From Lepas anatifera (lineage: Eukaryota; Arthropoda; Thecostraca; Lepadidae), in the NCBI GenBank assembly GCA_034440635.1, contig JAOTON010000770.1, positions 124,001-188,000 of the forward strand: a DNA stretch of 64,000 nt. Direction: 5' to 3'. Each line of letters opens with the position of its first letter. Position 1 is the stretch's first letter. The notes beneath the pieces are model-generated. The model searched no databases, was not told the origin of the DNA, and saw only the letters and a program-made list of their open reading frames with translations. Positions 1-12,636 of the stretch are shown here, piece after piece. A program made the translations under genes and the position numbers.

Positions 1-3000
1 TTTATACATATAAGACAATGAATTTTATTATCACGATATCCATCTCCGAATATTATCAGGCGGAAGCAATGTTCTTTCATTATTTGAAATGAAAAGTCAA
101 ATCGTCGCATTAGATCGCGAGAGATTAAGATTTAAATGAAATGAGCAAAAATGTAGTCCTCCGGCAAAATGGCAAAAACTAGGTCAGAATTTTACGTTTT
201 CCACTGGAAACTATGCCTAAGCACAAGAAAATTGACGTAGCTGCCTCCACGTGGCTGTCTTTAAACTAACTGAAGCGTGCCTTCTGACATTTCGAGCTTA
301 CAAGTCGGCTGTCAAATTTCAATATCTTTTTGCTTGTACTAGAAATACTGCGTTTTGGCGTAATAAATATTGTCGGACCAGTTCGAACTTTTTTCTTAGG
401 TGGCCTTGTTGCTTATTCAAAGGAGGCAAATTTCAAGTTCGTCGCTTAAGAAATAGAAATGATAAAAATGCAAAATTGAAAACATTTGTTCCAAATTTCT
501 CAAAACTATTTTGAATTTAAATTCGGGGTCTTAGTTTGGGCGTCTAGCGTAAAAGGGCAATCACCCTACACAATTACAGAGCCCTGGTATCAACTGTCAG
601 AACCGCCAAACGGCCAGAATAGAGCCTCTTGAGAAATCTCAATCCGCTTCGCCCATGGATTTCGTCTGCGGCTCTGACACAGCCGTACTCGATCTTCGGA
701 CGAATAAGGATCTATACAGCATAAGAAGCTTATAACATAGCGTTAACAATGAGCGTATAACGTGCGCATAACGTATATATAGGCGATAAGCGTATAACGT
801 GTATAGCATGAGAAACATTTTCTATCTGCACGGTATCTCATCCTCGTCACACCTTCAGTTTTTCAGTGTATCGAAACATTTTTTGCGGAAATCCTTCAGG
901 TGTGGCACATATGAAAGCTTATCGAGTGTGAGCCTGATAAATCTGGTTTCTGCTACAACGTCGCTCGGATTTCCGCGAATTTACAAAATCAGGTATTCGT
1001 CTCAATGTCTATTATAAAAGTGCATGCACTATGTCTTTGAACTTGAAAATTTCAGTCCATTCCGTGTGATCCATTGCTGCAATATGTCAGGCGCTGCAGC
1101 CGCCTCTGCGCAGCTGCTGTAGTAGACACTGTCACACATATTGTGAAGTCTCCAACGAAAAACACGTGACGTATGTTTGCGGGAAGTGTCTGCATATCAT
1201 TGGTCATAACTGCAAACAAGGCTATGAATATTGCAGAATCCTGGGCTATGCTACTCTGTTGCTGATGCCAATCCGATACGACTGAATTTACGCGAAATCT
1301 AAAATACCAATTTTTCGGAATATTAGAATAAACCACCCCAGTGGCCTCGCACGCCGAGTCAAGAGTTTCGCAGAACGCCATTGATAGCAAGGCGCCCCCA
1401 GAGATGATGGCGCCCCTGGGGAAGGCGCCCCTCCGAAAATCTTGCCCACTCTCAAAATGGAATCCGCTCTCTGATGCAGCGTTCCTTCCGAGGCGCTTTG
1501 CGTAGATGCAGGGGAGTTCTGTGAATTCATTTGGTCTTTTGTGACCTTTGGTGACCTTTCCTTACTTTTTTACAGCCTGTTTGACCTGGATTAACGTGTC
1601 ATGATCTCTATGGGGCTTTGCTCGTTATGCTTCACCCTTATATATGTTTACTATGACAGTTTATTTGACATTATTAGTGTTAAAAATACGAACATAGGGA
1701 CTGCAGTGCAAAGCCTTTGTTTATTATGCTTTGATAAACCAATGGTTTGGGCTTAAATTACTTTTGATACTGAACTTTTATCTGCGCAGAAAATTAAGAC
1801 TCAGAAGTAAAAACCTCACATTTTAGGCAACTTTGATTTTGCTCGTTTGTGACCTTTGAGCCCGCCCCTTGCGTTACCAAGATGAGTCACATGGCTGCAT
1901 AGCATATGAATTGAAGAAAAAATGTATTTTTATTTCTCGGGTGGCTATATTATTGCACTATGCAATTATTTACCAGACATTCTGATCAATAAAAACCAGA
2001 GCACGGAATTGTTCGTCAGCGAAAATCAGATCTTTGACTTTGCCTCGAAGGTGACCTCAGGACCTAGGGTCATGAAATTGACATGAATCATGAACTCTTG
2101 AAACGAGATGCGCTCTGGTTTCTTTCGTGAAGCTTGACATCAATCAGGGACCAGTCGCGATAAAGGGATTACCGCAACTTCCCATATCCGTAAGCCGAAA
2201 GTGGCGGAAATGAGACCGAGTGTGAAGGTTAAGGTCAGAGGTGGAAAAAAACTGCCCACTGGCCAACCAGGAATTACGACAGACCTTGAATATTAAACTC
2301 ATGAAGTGGGACAGAAAACGCCTGAGCATAATCCATATTGGTTCGGCCGGTCAAATAACAGGAAAACTCCCACAAAAGCTGAGACCTTGCAGTCTGATCA
2401 CCGTGATTAACTAAATAGCATGGTAGGGTGATGGATGAAGTGACCTCGCTCCTTCAATTAAATTCAGCGGCGAGGTATCCAAAACCAAAGATGCCCAAAG
2501 TATTTGATTAAGAAATAGCTTCAGCAATTATAACAATTTTATCACTCCCCTCCAATCGCGCATACAGAGATCTGTCACTACCTCCTCCGTTAATGCGTTC
2601 ACAATTTTTATTTGTACGACTTACCACCTGGAAATAAAATGAATATGAATCTGTGGCAGACACGCACCCAAACGGACATCAACTGCATCTTTAGCAGTGC
2701 CCCCTGGTCTGCCAGCCAACTTTCCATAGTGCACAGTGTTGGACGGCAGCGACAGGGTGTAACACTCAAAAGTTATGTCATATGGGTTACTACGTCTTTT
2801 ATTATGCGACGACAGGCAACTTTTTTTCATGAAGCGATGAAGCCATGCAAGCTACCAAGCGATCTTCACTTCACAGTGAAATGCGTTGGCCCATCCATTG
2901 AGGATAGACTCTGTAGTGTTGATGACGTCACTTTCGGTTACTTCACTTTGGTACTTGTTTACCCTAAGTGAGCAAGTACTTGTGCCTCTTTCTAGTGATT

Positions 3001-3163
3001 GGCCAACTGTTGTCATATCTGGATTTTGGCGCAAATACAGTTCGTGGTGGGACACCATGGTGGTTTGTTGAGGGGCGGTCGCGCTCGTGAGTCAGGTTGA
3101 ATTCAAGGACCGAACAGTACAGACTCCAATGAATATGTACACCTAATCGTACATAAATTCAAG

Positions 3164-3236
3164 GAGCCTCTTAGCTCAATCGGTAGCTCGATAGACCCGG
3201 AATTGTTGGGTACTGGTCTGGAATCCTGGGTGGCTC
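3164..3236 (+). pseudogene. tRNA-like relic (pseudo-tRNA or tRNA-derived SINE head)
   Basis: The 5' GAGCC can pair with the 3' GGCTC. TAGCTCAATCGGTAGCTCG is close to a tRNA D-arm with a polymerase III A box, and GGTCTGGAATCC is a degraded B box with extra bases. The anticodon arm is poor, so a working tRNA is unlikely. A chance match is possible. Confidence 0.35.
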
Positions 3237-4015
3237 AGGTTTTTGTTATTTGTTGGTGCTGCCCTGCAGTGTTTTAGGCAGATGTGTATGATACAACGTT
3301 GGCAATATTACGCATAAATGTATGATGATCAGTCAGCCACATTTCGCAGTAAAAAGTATGGGTGCTCAGCTGTTTTTTTTAGATTAGTGCACCATCATTC
3401 GCATGGTGTGTGGATTCAGAAGGTACCTTTGAAAACCTTGAAATTTCATCCTAATTTGGAGGGAGTTTTTTATGAAAATGTGAGACGCAGTCTCTTTGTC
3501 ACCTCACCCCCTCTCCCCTCCCTCCCACCGCTTTCGATGCTCATGCCTGTCTCTTGGTTCGGCGCGAGCTCAGATTTTAACAGCACCGCTGATCGGAAAA
3601 GCCTCATTGAGCGGTCGTTTGTTCCAAGTGGATCAGGTTTTATGAGCAGACCATGACCACGTTTAACTCTATCTGGGCCATGGTGTATCTGACCTCCAAT
3701 AACCTCTGGTTAACCTCAACGACTCCATGGGGGGCGGATCGAGGTGACAGAAGGCCTCTGCCACAGTGCGCCTGGATATGATTGGACCCAGGGCTGCCCT
3801 GACTATACGTATACGGCATCGAAAATCACGTATGCTAGTGCTTTTCCTTAAATTGTCTTAAATATTCATTTGATTGCTAGCTATTCGGGCTATCGGGCGC
3901 ACAAACCTCTTACGGATGTATAGTGCCAACAAATACGCCTTTGATACCCGTATTTATTGAGGTTCGCAAGGAAAAATATACATGCTAGAGTCGTTCTATT
4001 CTTTCTAGACCTTAG

Positions 4016-4046
4016 GTATGTACATGTACATGTATGTATGTACATG
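4016..4046. repeat. TATG/TACATG microsatellite
   Basis: A short run of alternating TGTA and CATG words, followed about 40 bases downstream by a G-rich tract (4075-4098). Confidence 0.6.
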
Positions 4047-4776
4047 CCTATGAGTCAAGGCTGCAGCAGTCCATGGGGGTGGGTGGTGGGGGGGGGGCGG
4101 TCAAAGGTCATGGCCTGTGAGTGTGTAACCACAGGAACGGCTGTGTGAGGTAATTGTCTAGCTGTGGTTTGCGTGTTTACCGTGTGTGGCGGCCCTCGCG
4201 AAGCCTACTCGGCGTAACGTGACGTCTCGGTGTGTCGTGACGCGCTCCGTGCTGATCTGATGTCTATCCCGCGGTGACAGTCATCATCTGGAAGATAAGA
4301 ATGGCGTGAGCTAGGATATCGCAAGATATTTAAGAATCAAAGCCTTTTGCTGGCTGATTGAGTGGACCGTTCAGGGTTCTATAGGGGAGACCTGTTTTTT
4401 CGGCAAGGAAATATAATTCAACAGATTTTATAACATTCACCAACATATTGTTCCGACGTAGTTATGGGCCACTTCACTTCGCTCGAAGAGAACAGATGAA
4501 CTTCGGGCGGAAATATTCATTTTTCCCAGGTCTCCTAAAGTAAATTCAAAACACTGAATCATAAGTTTCTGATGATTCAGTGCATATATAAGAAAATGTC
4601 AGAAGTGAATAAAATATGTTCTTTGGAGTAATTTCAGCACTTTGACGTCAATATGATTCCAACAGTTTTGCAGGAAAAAGAAAGTTTGAAATCTAAAAAG
4701 AAAAAAAGACAGAAGCAGTGGGCTAGTCATGTTTTGTGTCATAGACCTGACCTGTGATCGAGAGCAGGTCCAGAGA

Positions 4777-5212
4777 TTAAAGGGAATGTGGCACCTTGGT
4801 CGAATCCTGGAATTTAGTGTAATTAGGCATACTTTTAGTCAAAAATAATGAAACCACTCATGATTTCTCAGAAAATGTACAATAAGCTCAATATTTGGTT
4901 TTTAAAAATACTCCTCTAGAAAAGAAATAAATATCCGACTGTGGATGATATACGATCTGGCAACCACTACCATACTTGAAACGCTTCAAGGGCTTCGATT
5001 GGCTGATGCCCATCGTGACGTCAGCATATGTCGTCACACCAGTAGCTCACGACAATGCCGCCGGCGACGGGGCTGGGGGTGGTGTCGGTGGTTTTAGCTT
5101 TTTCTACGGAAATATCGAGTTCCAGTCAATGAAATATGGAGTACCGGGTTTTCCGACCTGCTTTCAACTTGGTATCTCGTTAAAGACGTTGTGAAGGTGC
5201 ACATTCCTTTAA
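4777..5212 (+). mobile_element. TTAA-bounded MITE, family E4
   Basis: A 436-bp element. It opens TTAAAGGGAATGTGGCACCTT and closes with the near-complement AAGGTGCACATTCCTTTAA, so it has terminal inverted repeats of about 20 bp with TTAA at the outer ends. A truncated inverted copy at 47871-48219 shares long internal stretches, for example around the TGACGTCAGCATATG motif and the start of the interior. There is no coding capacity. Size, inverted termini and copies in both orientations indicate a non-autonomous DNA transposon. The TTAA ends suggest piggyBac-type mobilisation, which is inference. Confidence 0.75.
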
Positions 5213-7301
5213 ACACCAGTCATTACCCGCCAGAATCGAGATATACTGCACCGCCGAGCAAAGCCTGTCTCTAGACTGTGCCGCATGGCTGGTGCCACCT
5301 GCAGTTATACTGTCCCGCGAAGCACCGATGTAATTACTTAGCATAATGTCTAGCAATGCCATCTTTTGAAGTCAAATTATATTGCCATAACTTTTTGCGT
5401 ATATATGATATGAAAGGAGAAATCAAGACTTTACAGCTGATATATTTAGCACCTGTCTAAAAATCAAGAATTCAAATTTTTGGGATCCTTCAAGAGTCCA
5501 CGGGTAGTATGTCCCGTGTTTTTGTAGGTGCAGTGGACCAATAAAAAATGTGATAGTACTAAGTAATGTTATGTCGTACACAAGCTGGGCGCTTTAACCC
5601 AGGTTGTCGCCCACCCCAATACACAAGTACCCAAGCCTATGACAGCATAGGGAAGAGGACTCAAACGAGAAACGAACATTTATCATCCCTATTTCATATT
5701 TTAAGCTACCTATTGTTGGTGGTATTCAAATCGTAATCGTAGGGTGTATTTTGTAATCCTACATTCATCAGTGGATCATTGGAATATTTCAACCTCTCCC
5801 ATTGATCGACTATGGTGAAGACACCAGACAGAGATCCCTAAAAATGACTGAAAGAAGGGGAGAGGGCGGGTGTGTAATCTGCCATCACTTCTGATGTACC
5901 CAGCCTAACTGCAGAAACACTGTAAATTCAATGAAGACCAAGACCAAGAACTTCCTGCCTGGCTTTCTAATATTCCGTGTCAGTCGATCGTGTTTCGTGA
6001 TCATGGCTGGCCAAGTTATGTCTGGGGGGAGGCACCGAGGCTAGAGGCCAGCAGGGGTTGCGGCCCGGCACATATTGCAACAACGAGAATCTGACTCTTG
6101 AACATGTGCCTATCTGTTATTGGCGGATTACTACCCCCAACCATGCAGTTTACAAAGTAATGGAGAGATTATATATTTTCCATTAGGTTACATGATGCAA
6201 ATGGGAGCAGTCTGAGTTCGTCATCACCTCAGTAGGCGAGAAATCATTTTGTATGGGGTAGAGGTTCTTCCAAACTGTGGGGTTCGGTGCCGGCAAGCTC
6301 GGGTTAGTCCCGACAAGGTTCCGGCAAGACAGCGGTTGGTTCCTGTTGCGGTTGGTCGCATGAGCATGAAAGTCAGAATTGATTGACAATCAGACTGATA
6401 GGGCCAGCAATTATGGTGGCGGATTTGGTAGTTTTTGTGTGATTCGAGGTCATGCCGTAGCAAAGTTTTAGAGCCTTTATATTTTGGGGTAAACCAGCGT
6501 TTGGCTTCAACACATCATCATCTGGGGTGTTTCAGGGCGCGTCCACGGCTGAGGACATTTGCGTTCATGACTTCATTGAATCAATGCTGGACTCGCTCAA
6601 TGTTTTGGGCCCACTTCTAGGCTCTCTTGTCTCTTACCATATACAAAAAATAGTTGTACCTAATGCTAGTGAATTACACATCACCGGGCTTCATCCTGTT
6701 GCGTTCCCGGAAAAGTCTCGGCAAAAAAACGGCTGGACCTAGAGCAATCCCGGCTGAGACTGCCATCACGCTCTGGCGCCGAGATGGCGTGATCAAAATT
6801 AGAGCCTCCATCAGTTACTTACTTCCCATCACTTGTGGTATCTGGGTCCGACAAAATCTCCACTCAGAAGCTATCCGCCGACCGGGACTGAGATTTCCGG
6901 AATGGTGTTTGCCTAGTCCGGCTCTTCTATGCAAACACCTTCTAGAAGCCCTCGTCGGTGTATATTCAGAGTTGTAATACAGAAGTTTAATATATAAGTT
7001 GTAATACGAGTGTAGTAATACAGAGTTGTTACAAATGTCAGACGGAGCTTAAATTATCTTACCTGTGTGTTCTTCATGTAACAGCTATAGAATAAGCATC
7101 CAGGAAGACATCATTCAGCTCTTCGCAAAATAGCTCGGACTCAAGGCAAGACGCCGCTATACCATTTTTTTTAGAGAGATATGTATATGAAGTTTTTAAA
7201 CATCAGACAATGGCATGGAGAACTATTTAGGTACTCAGCAATCCCACCCCATCCCCCCACCCTGGATCCGCCTGTTGAAGTTTGTACGGTACATGACTGT
7301 G
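5213..7301. other. Intergenic, no gene recognised
   Basis: Several short open frames overlap on both strands, but none has domain features or splice context. GC-rich patches at 5.9-6.4 and 6.6-6.95 kb look like decayed repeat sequence. Confidence 0.5.
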
Positions 7302-7305
7302 TTAA

Positions 7306-8172
7306 CCCTTCACCGTCTGGGGGTTCAATCGGACCCCCCCGGTTTTTGGCAAAACAATTCTGAGCCGATTCAAATGAGATGCCCGTCGTTTCGCAGGTCT
7401 CTAGGGTAATCAATTTTAAAACTCATGACTAAAAAATTAAGATTAGGTCAAGTAAGGTAGGTGAGTCATGACGTCATTACCAAACCCATGCAATGTGATT
7501 CTGTTCCCCAAAAATTAGGCTGACAAAACCAGGAGGGTTTAACTCGGCTTTTAGAAGAGCTAGATCAAGTTTCTAGACATCATTCCAAAGCTCTTGAAAC
7601 GACAAATCTTCACGCTGTCGTCCATTTTTAGGTCAGGTCAGTACCACGGTGACCAGAGGTTATCAAAGGTCACGGTTTTGTAATTAGTTGTGCATAATAC
7701 TTTTGAATGGAACAAGATAAAGTCTTTAATTTGATATAATAGTAATCGGCGTGAGCCAAGGATTCGAATGATATGCCACATGATATTGAAAGGTCATCAG
7801 TTGACTTTGGTCTAAGGTCGAGGCCAGGTTGACCTATGGTGAAGGTAGTAATTTGATCTTACAAGCTAATGCTGCAAGCATTTGAATCCTTGGCTCAAAA
7901 TAAACATATTTATGTATTTTGCTTTGTTCTTGGTTCCGTGGTTCCCGATTTATAGAATAGTTTCTGAATGGGTCCAAACTTGACCCATTTTGACCCACTG
8001 TGACGCCATGGGTCAACGGATATGGCTCAAAATCGGCTGCCGAGTAGCAGACTGTGAGGCTGTTTCAGCATTGTTTCAAATTTCTCCGTATCGCTTCCGG
8101 TTCCCGAGATCGTGGGGTCCGATCGGACCCCCGGGCGGTGTCGTGTACGGAAAGAGCCCGGGCGGTGCGGGG
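7306..8172 (+). mobile_element. TTAA-flanked MITE, family E7 (related in design to E1)
   Basis: An 867-bp element between TTAA at 7302-7305 and TTAA at 8173-8176. The left end reads CCCTTCACCGTCTGGGGG and the right end is its imperfect complement, CGGTGCGGGG. Just inside each end is a GC-rich palindrome centred on ATCGG (GGGGTCCGATCGGACCCC at the right). The interior carries repeated GGTCA/TGACC words. No protein is encoded. Termini starting CCC beside TTAA are typical of piggyBac-like elements. Confidence 0.7.
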
Positions 8173-8176
8173 TTAA

Positions 8177-9129
8177 AGCCCCAGTCCAATAAACCGGTTA
8201 CTGTAGTTGGCATCGGCAGGAAAAGAACGTTGCCAGGGCTCGGGTCTGAATCAGAGTCAGTTAGTGCGATCTTTCTGGTGAGGTGACTGCCGCCGCAGCT
8301 GTGTGGGCCCCGGGTGTGGTGTAATTGTCAGGGTAGTATAGCGGGCAAATGTGGGGTCGATGGGGCAGACACGTGAAGTATGGGCAATGCGTGCAATCAC
8401 TGCGGGTGCTCGCACTGTCGCTTTGCTGGTACGGGCTCTGCATTGAGCATGCTAGTGGGCTGCATCGGGCTGCCAAAGCTGAACGCGACACACAGTCCTG
8501 TGCCTTGAATTCAAGATAGCCAATTTCGTTTTCAGTCATCGTTTCACTATTTGTTTATGTATCATTGCTGTTCTTTTGTTAACAATACGTTGTCACACAG
8601 GCTGGAAAAATGGTGGGCACGGTATTGGAGTTCATGTGGGAATGGGTAAAAGGAAGAGTCTTATTCCTGGGCCATGTCGGGAGAAGTGTCTAACCTGGGT
8701 CATTTCCAGAATGTTCTCTCAGCGGAGATCTACTGAGGGTGTTCGCGACTCTTTCAGTGACATTGTTATCTTATAAGAAACAAGACATAGACACAAACAA
8801 CGACAGTAAAATGAAAGCACTATCTTCTTTCAATCTAAATTCAATCGTGGATTCCATAAATTCTACGGTGCGGTGGAGTTAGAACATAGAATCGTCAATT
8901 TTTCCCGTATAGGACAAACTGAGTTTGATATAAGTCTATCAAGATCATCGAGTTGAAATTTGTTAAAGCAATATAAGCTTTAATTTTTTTCAAACTGCGG
9001 CCACTTGATCCCGTCTCGTGTGACCTGTTTTCGCTTGATTTCGACGTAAAACTCTATGGAAAGGTGCAAAAAGTATCACGAAATAGCTACACCAAGTACG
9101 GCTTGGCGCACTACTCGTCTTAATTCTAA
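8177..9129. other. Intergenic or upstream region of the b561 gene
   Basis: No coding region recognised. An in-frame TAA lies directly before the b561 ATG, at 9127-9129. I see no convincing TATA box. A non-coding 5' exon could lie here. Confidence 0.4.
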
Positions 9130-9430
9130 ATGTCTTACTACCGGCCACCTCGAAAAAAAACCGTAGGGGCTGACATTCGACCCATCTCCTTCGGCAGGCG
9201 TATGCGGCGGGAGGTGCATGAGGAAGAAGTAGAGATGTCGGGAGCCTCGCGCTGCTGGTTCACCCTGCTGACCCTGTTTGCGGAGGTGTTGCTGTTCGGC
9301 TCGGTGGGTCTGGTGGTGGCCTGGTGTGCCAAATACCGCGGTGGCTTCGCCTGGACGGAGGAGCCAGAGCGGCAGTTCAACCTGCACCCCGTGCTCATGG
9401 TCACCGGACTCATCTTCTTTGCCGGTCATG
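9130..9430 (+). CDS. Cytochrome b561 exon 1
   Basis: Encodes the cytosolic N-terminus, helix 1 and the start of helix 2, ending in FFAGH plus one base. The donor is CATG|GTGAGT, phase 1. Confidence 0.88.
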
Positions 9431-12400
9431 GTGAGTGTTGGTTGGTAGGTGGCGGGCGGCGTGTCTGGTGATTCAGGATCAATGTAAGAGGGAGTAAAAT
9501 CCGAATCCCGGACTCAACTGGGTGTGTCAAAAGCAAGGAAATCAGTTAATGTATTTATGTGAGCTTGCTGGCCCTCATATTCCCGCATTATTGTTGACTC
9601 CAGCGGCTGATTGTTGAAATTAGCGTCAGGGTCAAAATTATGATTCAGTTGGGACTTAAAGCCACCTAATAGGAAACTGGTGTAACAAAAACAAATTGCT
9701 TTTAGAAGATATGTCTGAATCTAACCCATTAAGACTGAGGGGATAGGTGAACTGAGAGTGTAACCAAGGGTAAAAATGAAGTTTCTGTCTTTCAAATACA
9801 AAATTAAGCTTTGGAGTCGGATTTTTCTGCTAACTCCCTCTCCTACAATTACCGTGCCAAACCACTGGAAACAAGAAAAAGAAGCTTCCATCAGGTTTTT
9901 CGTATATTCTCTATACTCCCTTTCACGTCCATTCGCGCGTAACTTGTGTTACCCCAGCTCGATGTCAGCTCAGCTAACCTCAGCCATTCTCTGCAGCGAT
10001 GCTCTCCTACCGCCAGTGGCGGTGTTGCAACCACTCCACCATCAAACTGGTCCACACGCTCTACCACATCTGCGCCATCCCCTGCATCGCCGTGGGCATC
10101 ATCGCCGTCTTCGACTTCCACAACGCTAAGAACATCCCGAACCTGTACTCGCTGCACTCCTGGATGGGCCTCGTCACCGTCGGCCTCTATGCACTACAGG
10201 TATTCCCGCTGGTAAATCACGCCAATACCGCACGGCCTTACTGCGTGGGTGGTGAAGACTAGGGGGAGGTATGCGTCCCAGAGCTGGTGAAACCCGCCAA
10301 AGTACCTACGGCACTCAGCCGGCTATTTAAGCTTTTTCTTTTGTAAACTATGGATCTGTCGTGTTCATGTTTCGTAGCAGTGTCTGCAAAAGCAAAAGTA
10401 CTTTACTGTCTCAAATGTGCTGCTAATTTGTATGTTTTTGGTTTCCACGCTATGCGTGCTATAGAAACGCCAAAATGTTATATGTTTGGAAATATTCGCA
10501 TCATAGGAACACTTTCCGCTGATTTTCGCGTGGGTGTCTCCTAAATTCGTTGGACAGGGGGCAGCAGAGGACAGTATGTTATCATCCATCTTGTTCCGTC
10601 CCTTTTAAGGGAGATTTTTCAAATAGCAAGAAACCACAATAATAATTTTTTCGCGTATCTCCCTTTAAGTCTTTACCAGCCTGCTTTCGCGGAAAACTTA
10701 CGTCCCGTCCGGCTCGGTTGCGGCAAACTAATCCAAAATTGGTCCCGTTGCCATTCCCTTTTCCTGTGCAACTTTCAGACAATCTTCCGGTTAGGCCTTA
10801 CCCCGAATGAGACCTGGAAATTTCGTCCCGACTCCCATCACAGCCTGTAACGGTGAAGGGTCTGGTTTTAAGTGGGGGACACCATGGACTTTTCAACCCT
10901 CTATTTCCAAACAACGCCATAGGGCTATTGGAACAATTCATCATTTAAGAGGGGCGCGGTGCGCCGGTGTACCCTAGTTCCGCCGCCCGTGCTCATACTA
11001 CTCCGTTCCATAATATCCGTCCAGTTTCTCAGCACATGTAGACCTCCAACGCTTGGGCTTCAGAATAGAGACATACGCTATCTCTGGCTGACTCATGGTA
11101 AAACACCGGAGGGCACCATTAAGCGCATTCTTCACGCTTCAGTCATGTTTCAGTGATGTTTGTCAGTGGCGCTTCAGCTTCAGAAGTGCATGGAGCAGAA
11201 TCAACCCGGCCATTAATCACAATTCTGCAAATTTGGCCCATTTGACTCCCAGCGTTCATCATGACCAATTCTGTTGGCAGAAGGAATGATGGGGCTATGG
11301 TGCAATGCATGACCGGCAAAAATCATGCACAGTCGACTAGATGAGTTATTGTCTCTATGCAAGCGTACAGATGTCCGCGTATCAGAGAGCAAACCGTACT
11401 AGGCGCGGGGAAGGGCTGTGAGGCGAAAACAAAACGCTTTCAGGTTGAAATACGGGGCATGACCTTGTTACAGCCTACCAGCACACAGTCAACGCCCACA
11501 ATATGTGCAAGCCAGGCCCTAACCGAAGGCTGAAGAGCGTTCTGTTCAGAATTCTGACGTAATGTTAGAGATCGGAAACGGAGATTGTCCACCGCTGCAT
11601 TTGGTGTGTTTCTATCCGTGATCAGAAGCAGACAGTATAGTACCTATTTTCTTGGTTCAGAAACGGTCACTTGGGAGGAGGGACATCTCGCCACACTTGG
11701 CTTGGTTCCGTCTGGACTGAAACCTGGTGACGTAGAATCTTGCGAATGTGAAGTGTGTGCTAGCACTTGACCAGACCATCATGCAGCAGCGTTAGCCCCA
11801 TTTGTCTCGGAAGTCAGTGCAACAGCACTGAGCCGGACCGGCGTTACCCGCCTTTGCCTCGGCAGTTTGTGGTGGGGTTCTTCTCGTTCCTGATTCTGCT
11901 CTGCTGCGATACTGCCACCGCCGGCTGCCGGGCGGCCCTGGTTCCCGTCCACAGCAGCTTCGGCATCATCACCTTCTTCCTGGCCGTGGCCACCTGCCTC
12001 ACTGGACTCACCGAGAAGGTCTTCTTCGTCCTCAAGTACGTCAGCGGTAACAGAAGCGTGTGCGGGGTCCTCTCGAGTAGCGAGCATGGGTGGAGGAATG
12101 GTGGGAGTCGGAGAGATGATTCTTGTGTATTTTATAAACCGTATTGTGTTGTCGGTAAGAATAAGCTCAATGCAGTGGTTCCCAGCCCTCCCGATATAAT
12201 GAATTACTTGTAGCAGCCAGAGGAATACACTACTCACCTTTAAAGATGAACACAGACTTCAGACTTCTTTCAGACACAGACTTCCGGGGGCCTTCCCCCT
12301 CCCCTTTGTACCCACCACTGTGAGATAGTATTAGTGGTAACACCAGGTAACCATCGTTTTCAATTACCTAAATTATGCACGCCCGTTTCATGTTGCTGAT

Positions 12401-12636
12401 CCCGATGCTACTGTAGGCAGGACACCGTAGGGCTTTCCTCAGTTTCCCCCTCTTACTACAGCATCGCCGTTCACAGAAAAACGTACGGGTCGCTGCCTGA
12501 AGAGGCCATCGTGGTTAACGCCTTCGCAATGTGTATCGTGGCAATCGCCATAGTGATGGGACTGATGCTGCTTCTGGAGAGGTTCCGCCCGAGTAACGAA
12601 CGACTCATCGTAGTAACGCGACAGCACGCTGCCTGA
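9130..12636 (+). CDS. Cytochrome b561 (transmembrane ascorbate-dependent oxidoreductase), isoform with last exon 4a
   Basis: Cytochromes b561 are six-helix di-haem proteins that pass electrons from ascorbate across a membrane, reducing monodehydroascorbate or ferric iron on the far side. Exons are 9130-9430, 9997-10199, 11866-12035 and 12462-12636, and the phases (1, 0, 2) agree at every junction. The product is about 282 residues. The four expected haem-ligand histidines are H86 (LHPVLM), H120 (IKLVHT), H154 (SLHSWMG) and H197 (PVHSSFG). Helix 1 is about 42-65 and helices 2-6 follow. The start at 9130 has an in-frame stop immediately upstream; Met36 (MSGASRC) is an alternative start that would give the usual short N-terminus. 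Exon 3 could instead end at 12046, but only the GTACGT donor after 12035 fits both last exons. A second last exon lies at 13389-13539. The family is firm; the subtype and the reduced substrate are not known. Confidence 0.9.
9997..10199 (+). CDS. Cytochrome b561 exon 2
   Basis: The acceptor CTGCAG|CG completes Ala101. The exon encodes helix 3 and the start of helix 4, including H120 and H154, and ends at GCACTACAG|GTATTC in phase 0. Confidence 0.9.
11866..12035 (+). CDS. Cytochrome b561 exon 3
   Basis: The acceptor is CTCGGCAG|TTTGTG. The exon encodes the rest of helix 4 and helix 5, with H197 in PVHSSFG, and ends LTEKVFFVL plus two bases at donor CTCAA|GTACGT (phase 2). The alternative donor at 12046|GTAACA is phase 1. 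Confidence 0.82.
12462..12636 (+). CDS. Cytochrome b561 alternative last exon 4a
   Basis: A long pyrimidine tract precedes CTACAG|CATCGCC. A second possible acceptor, CACAG|AAAAACG, would start the exon at 12477 in the same phase. It encodes TYGSLPEEAIVVNAF, helix 6 and a cytosolic tail ending RQHAA. It fits phase 2 only. Confidence 0.75.

Larger units (their letters stand above)
1..4776. other. Intergenic, no gene recognised
   Basis: No open frame here has recognisable protein features or splice structure. About 1540-2080 is a degenerate stretch with scattered GTGACCT and GGTGACC words, like the interior of the TTAA elements found later in the window. It also holds a tRNA-like relic and a short TATG/TACATG repeat, listed separately. 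Confidence 0.6.
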
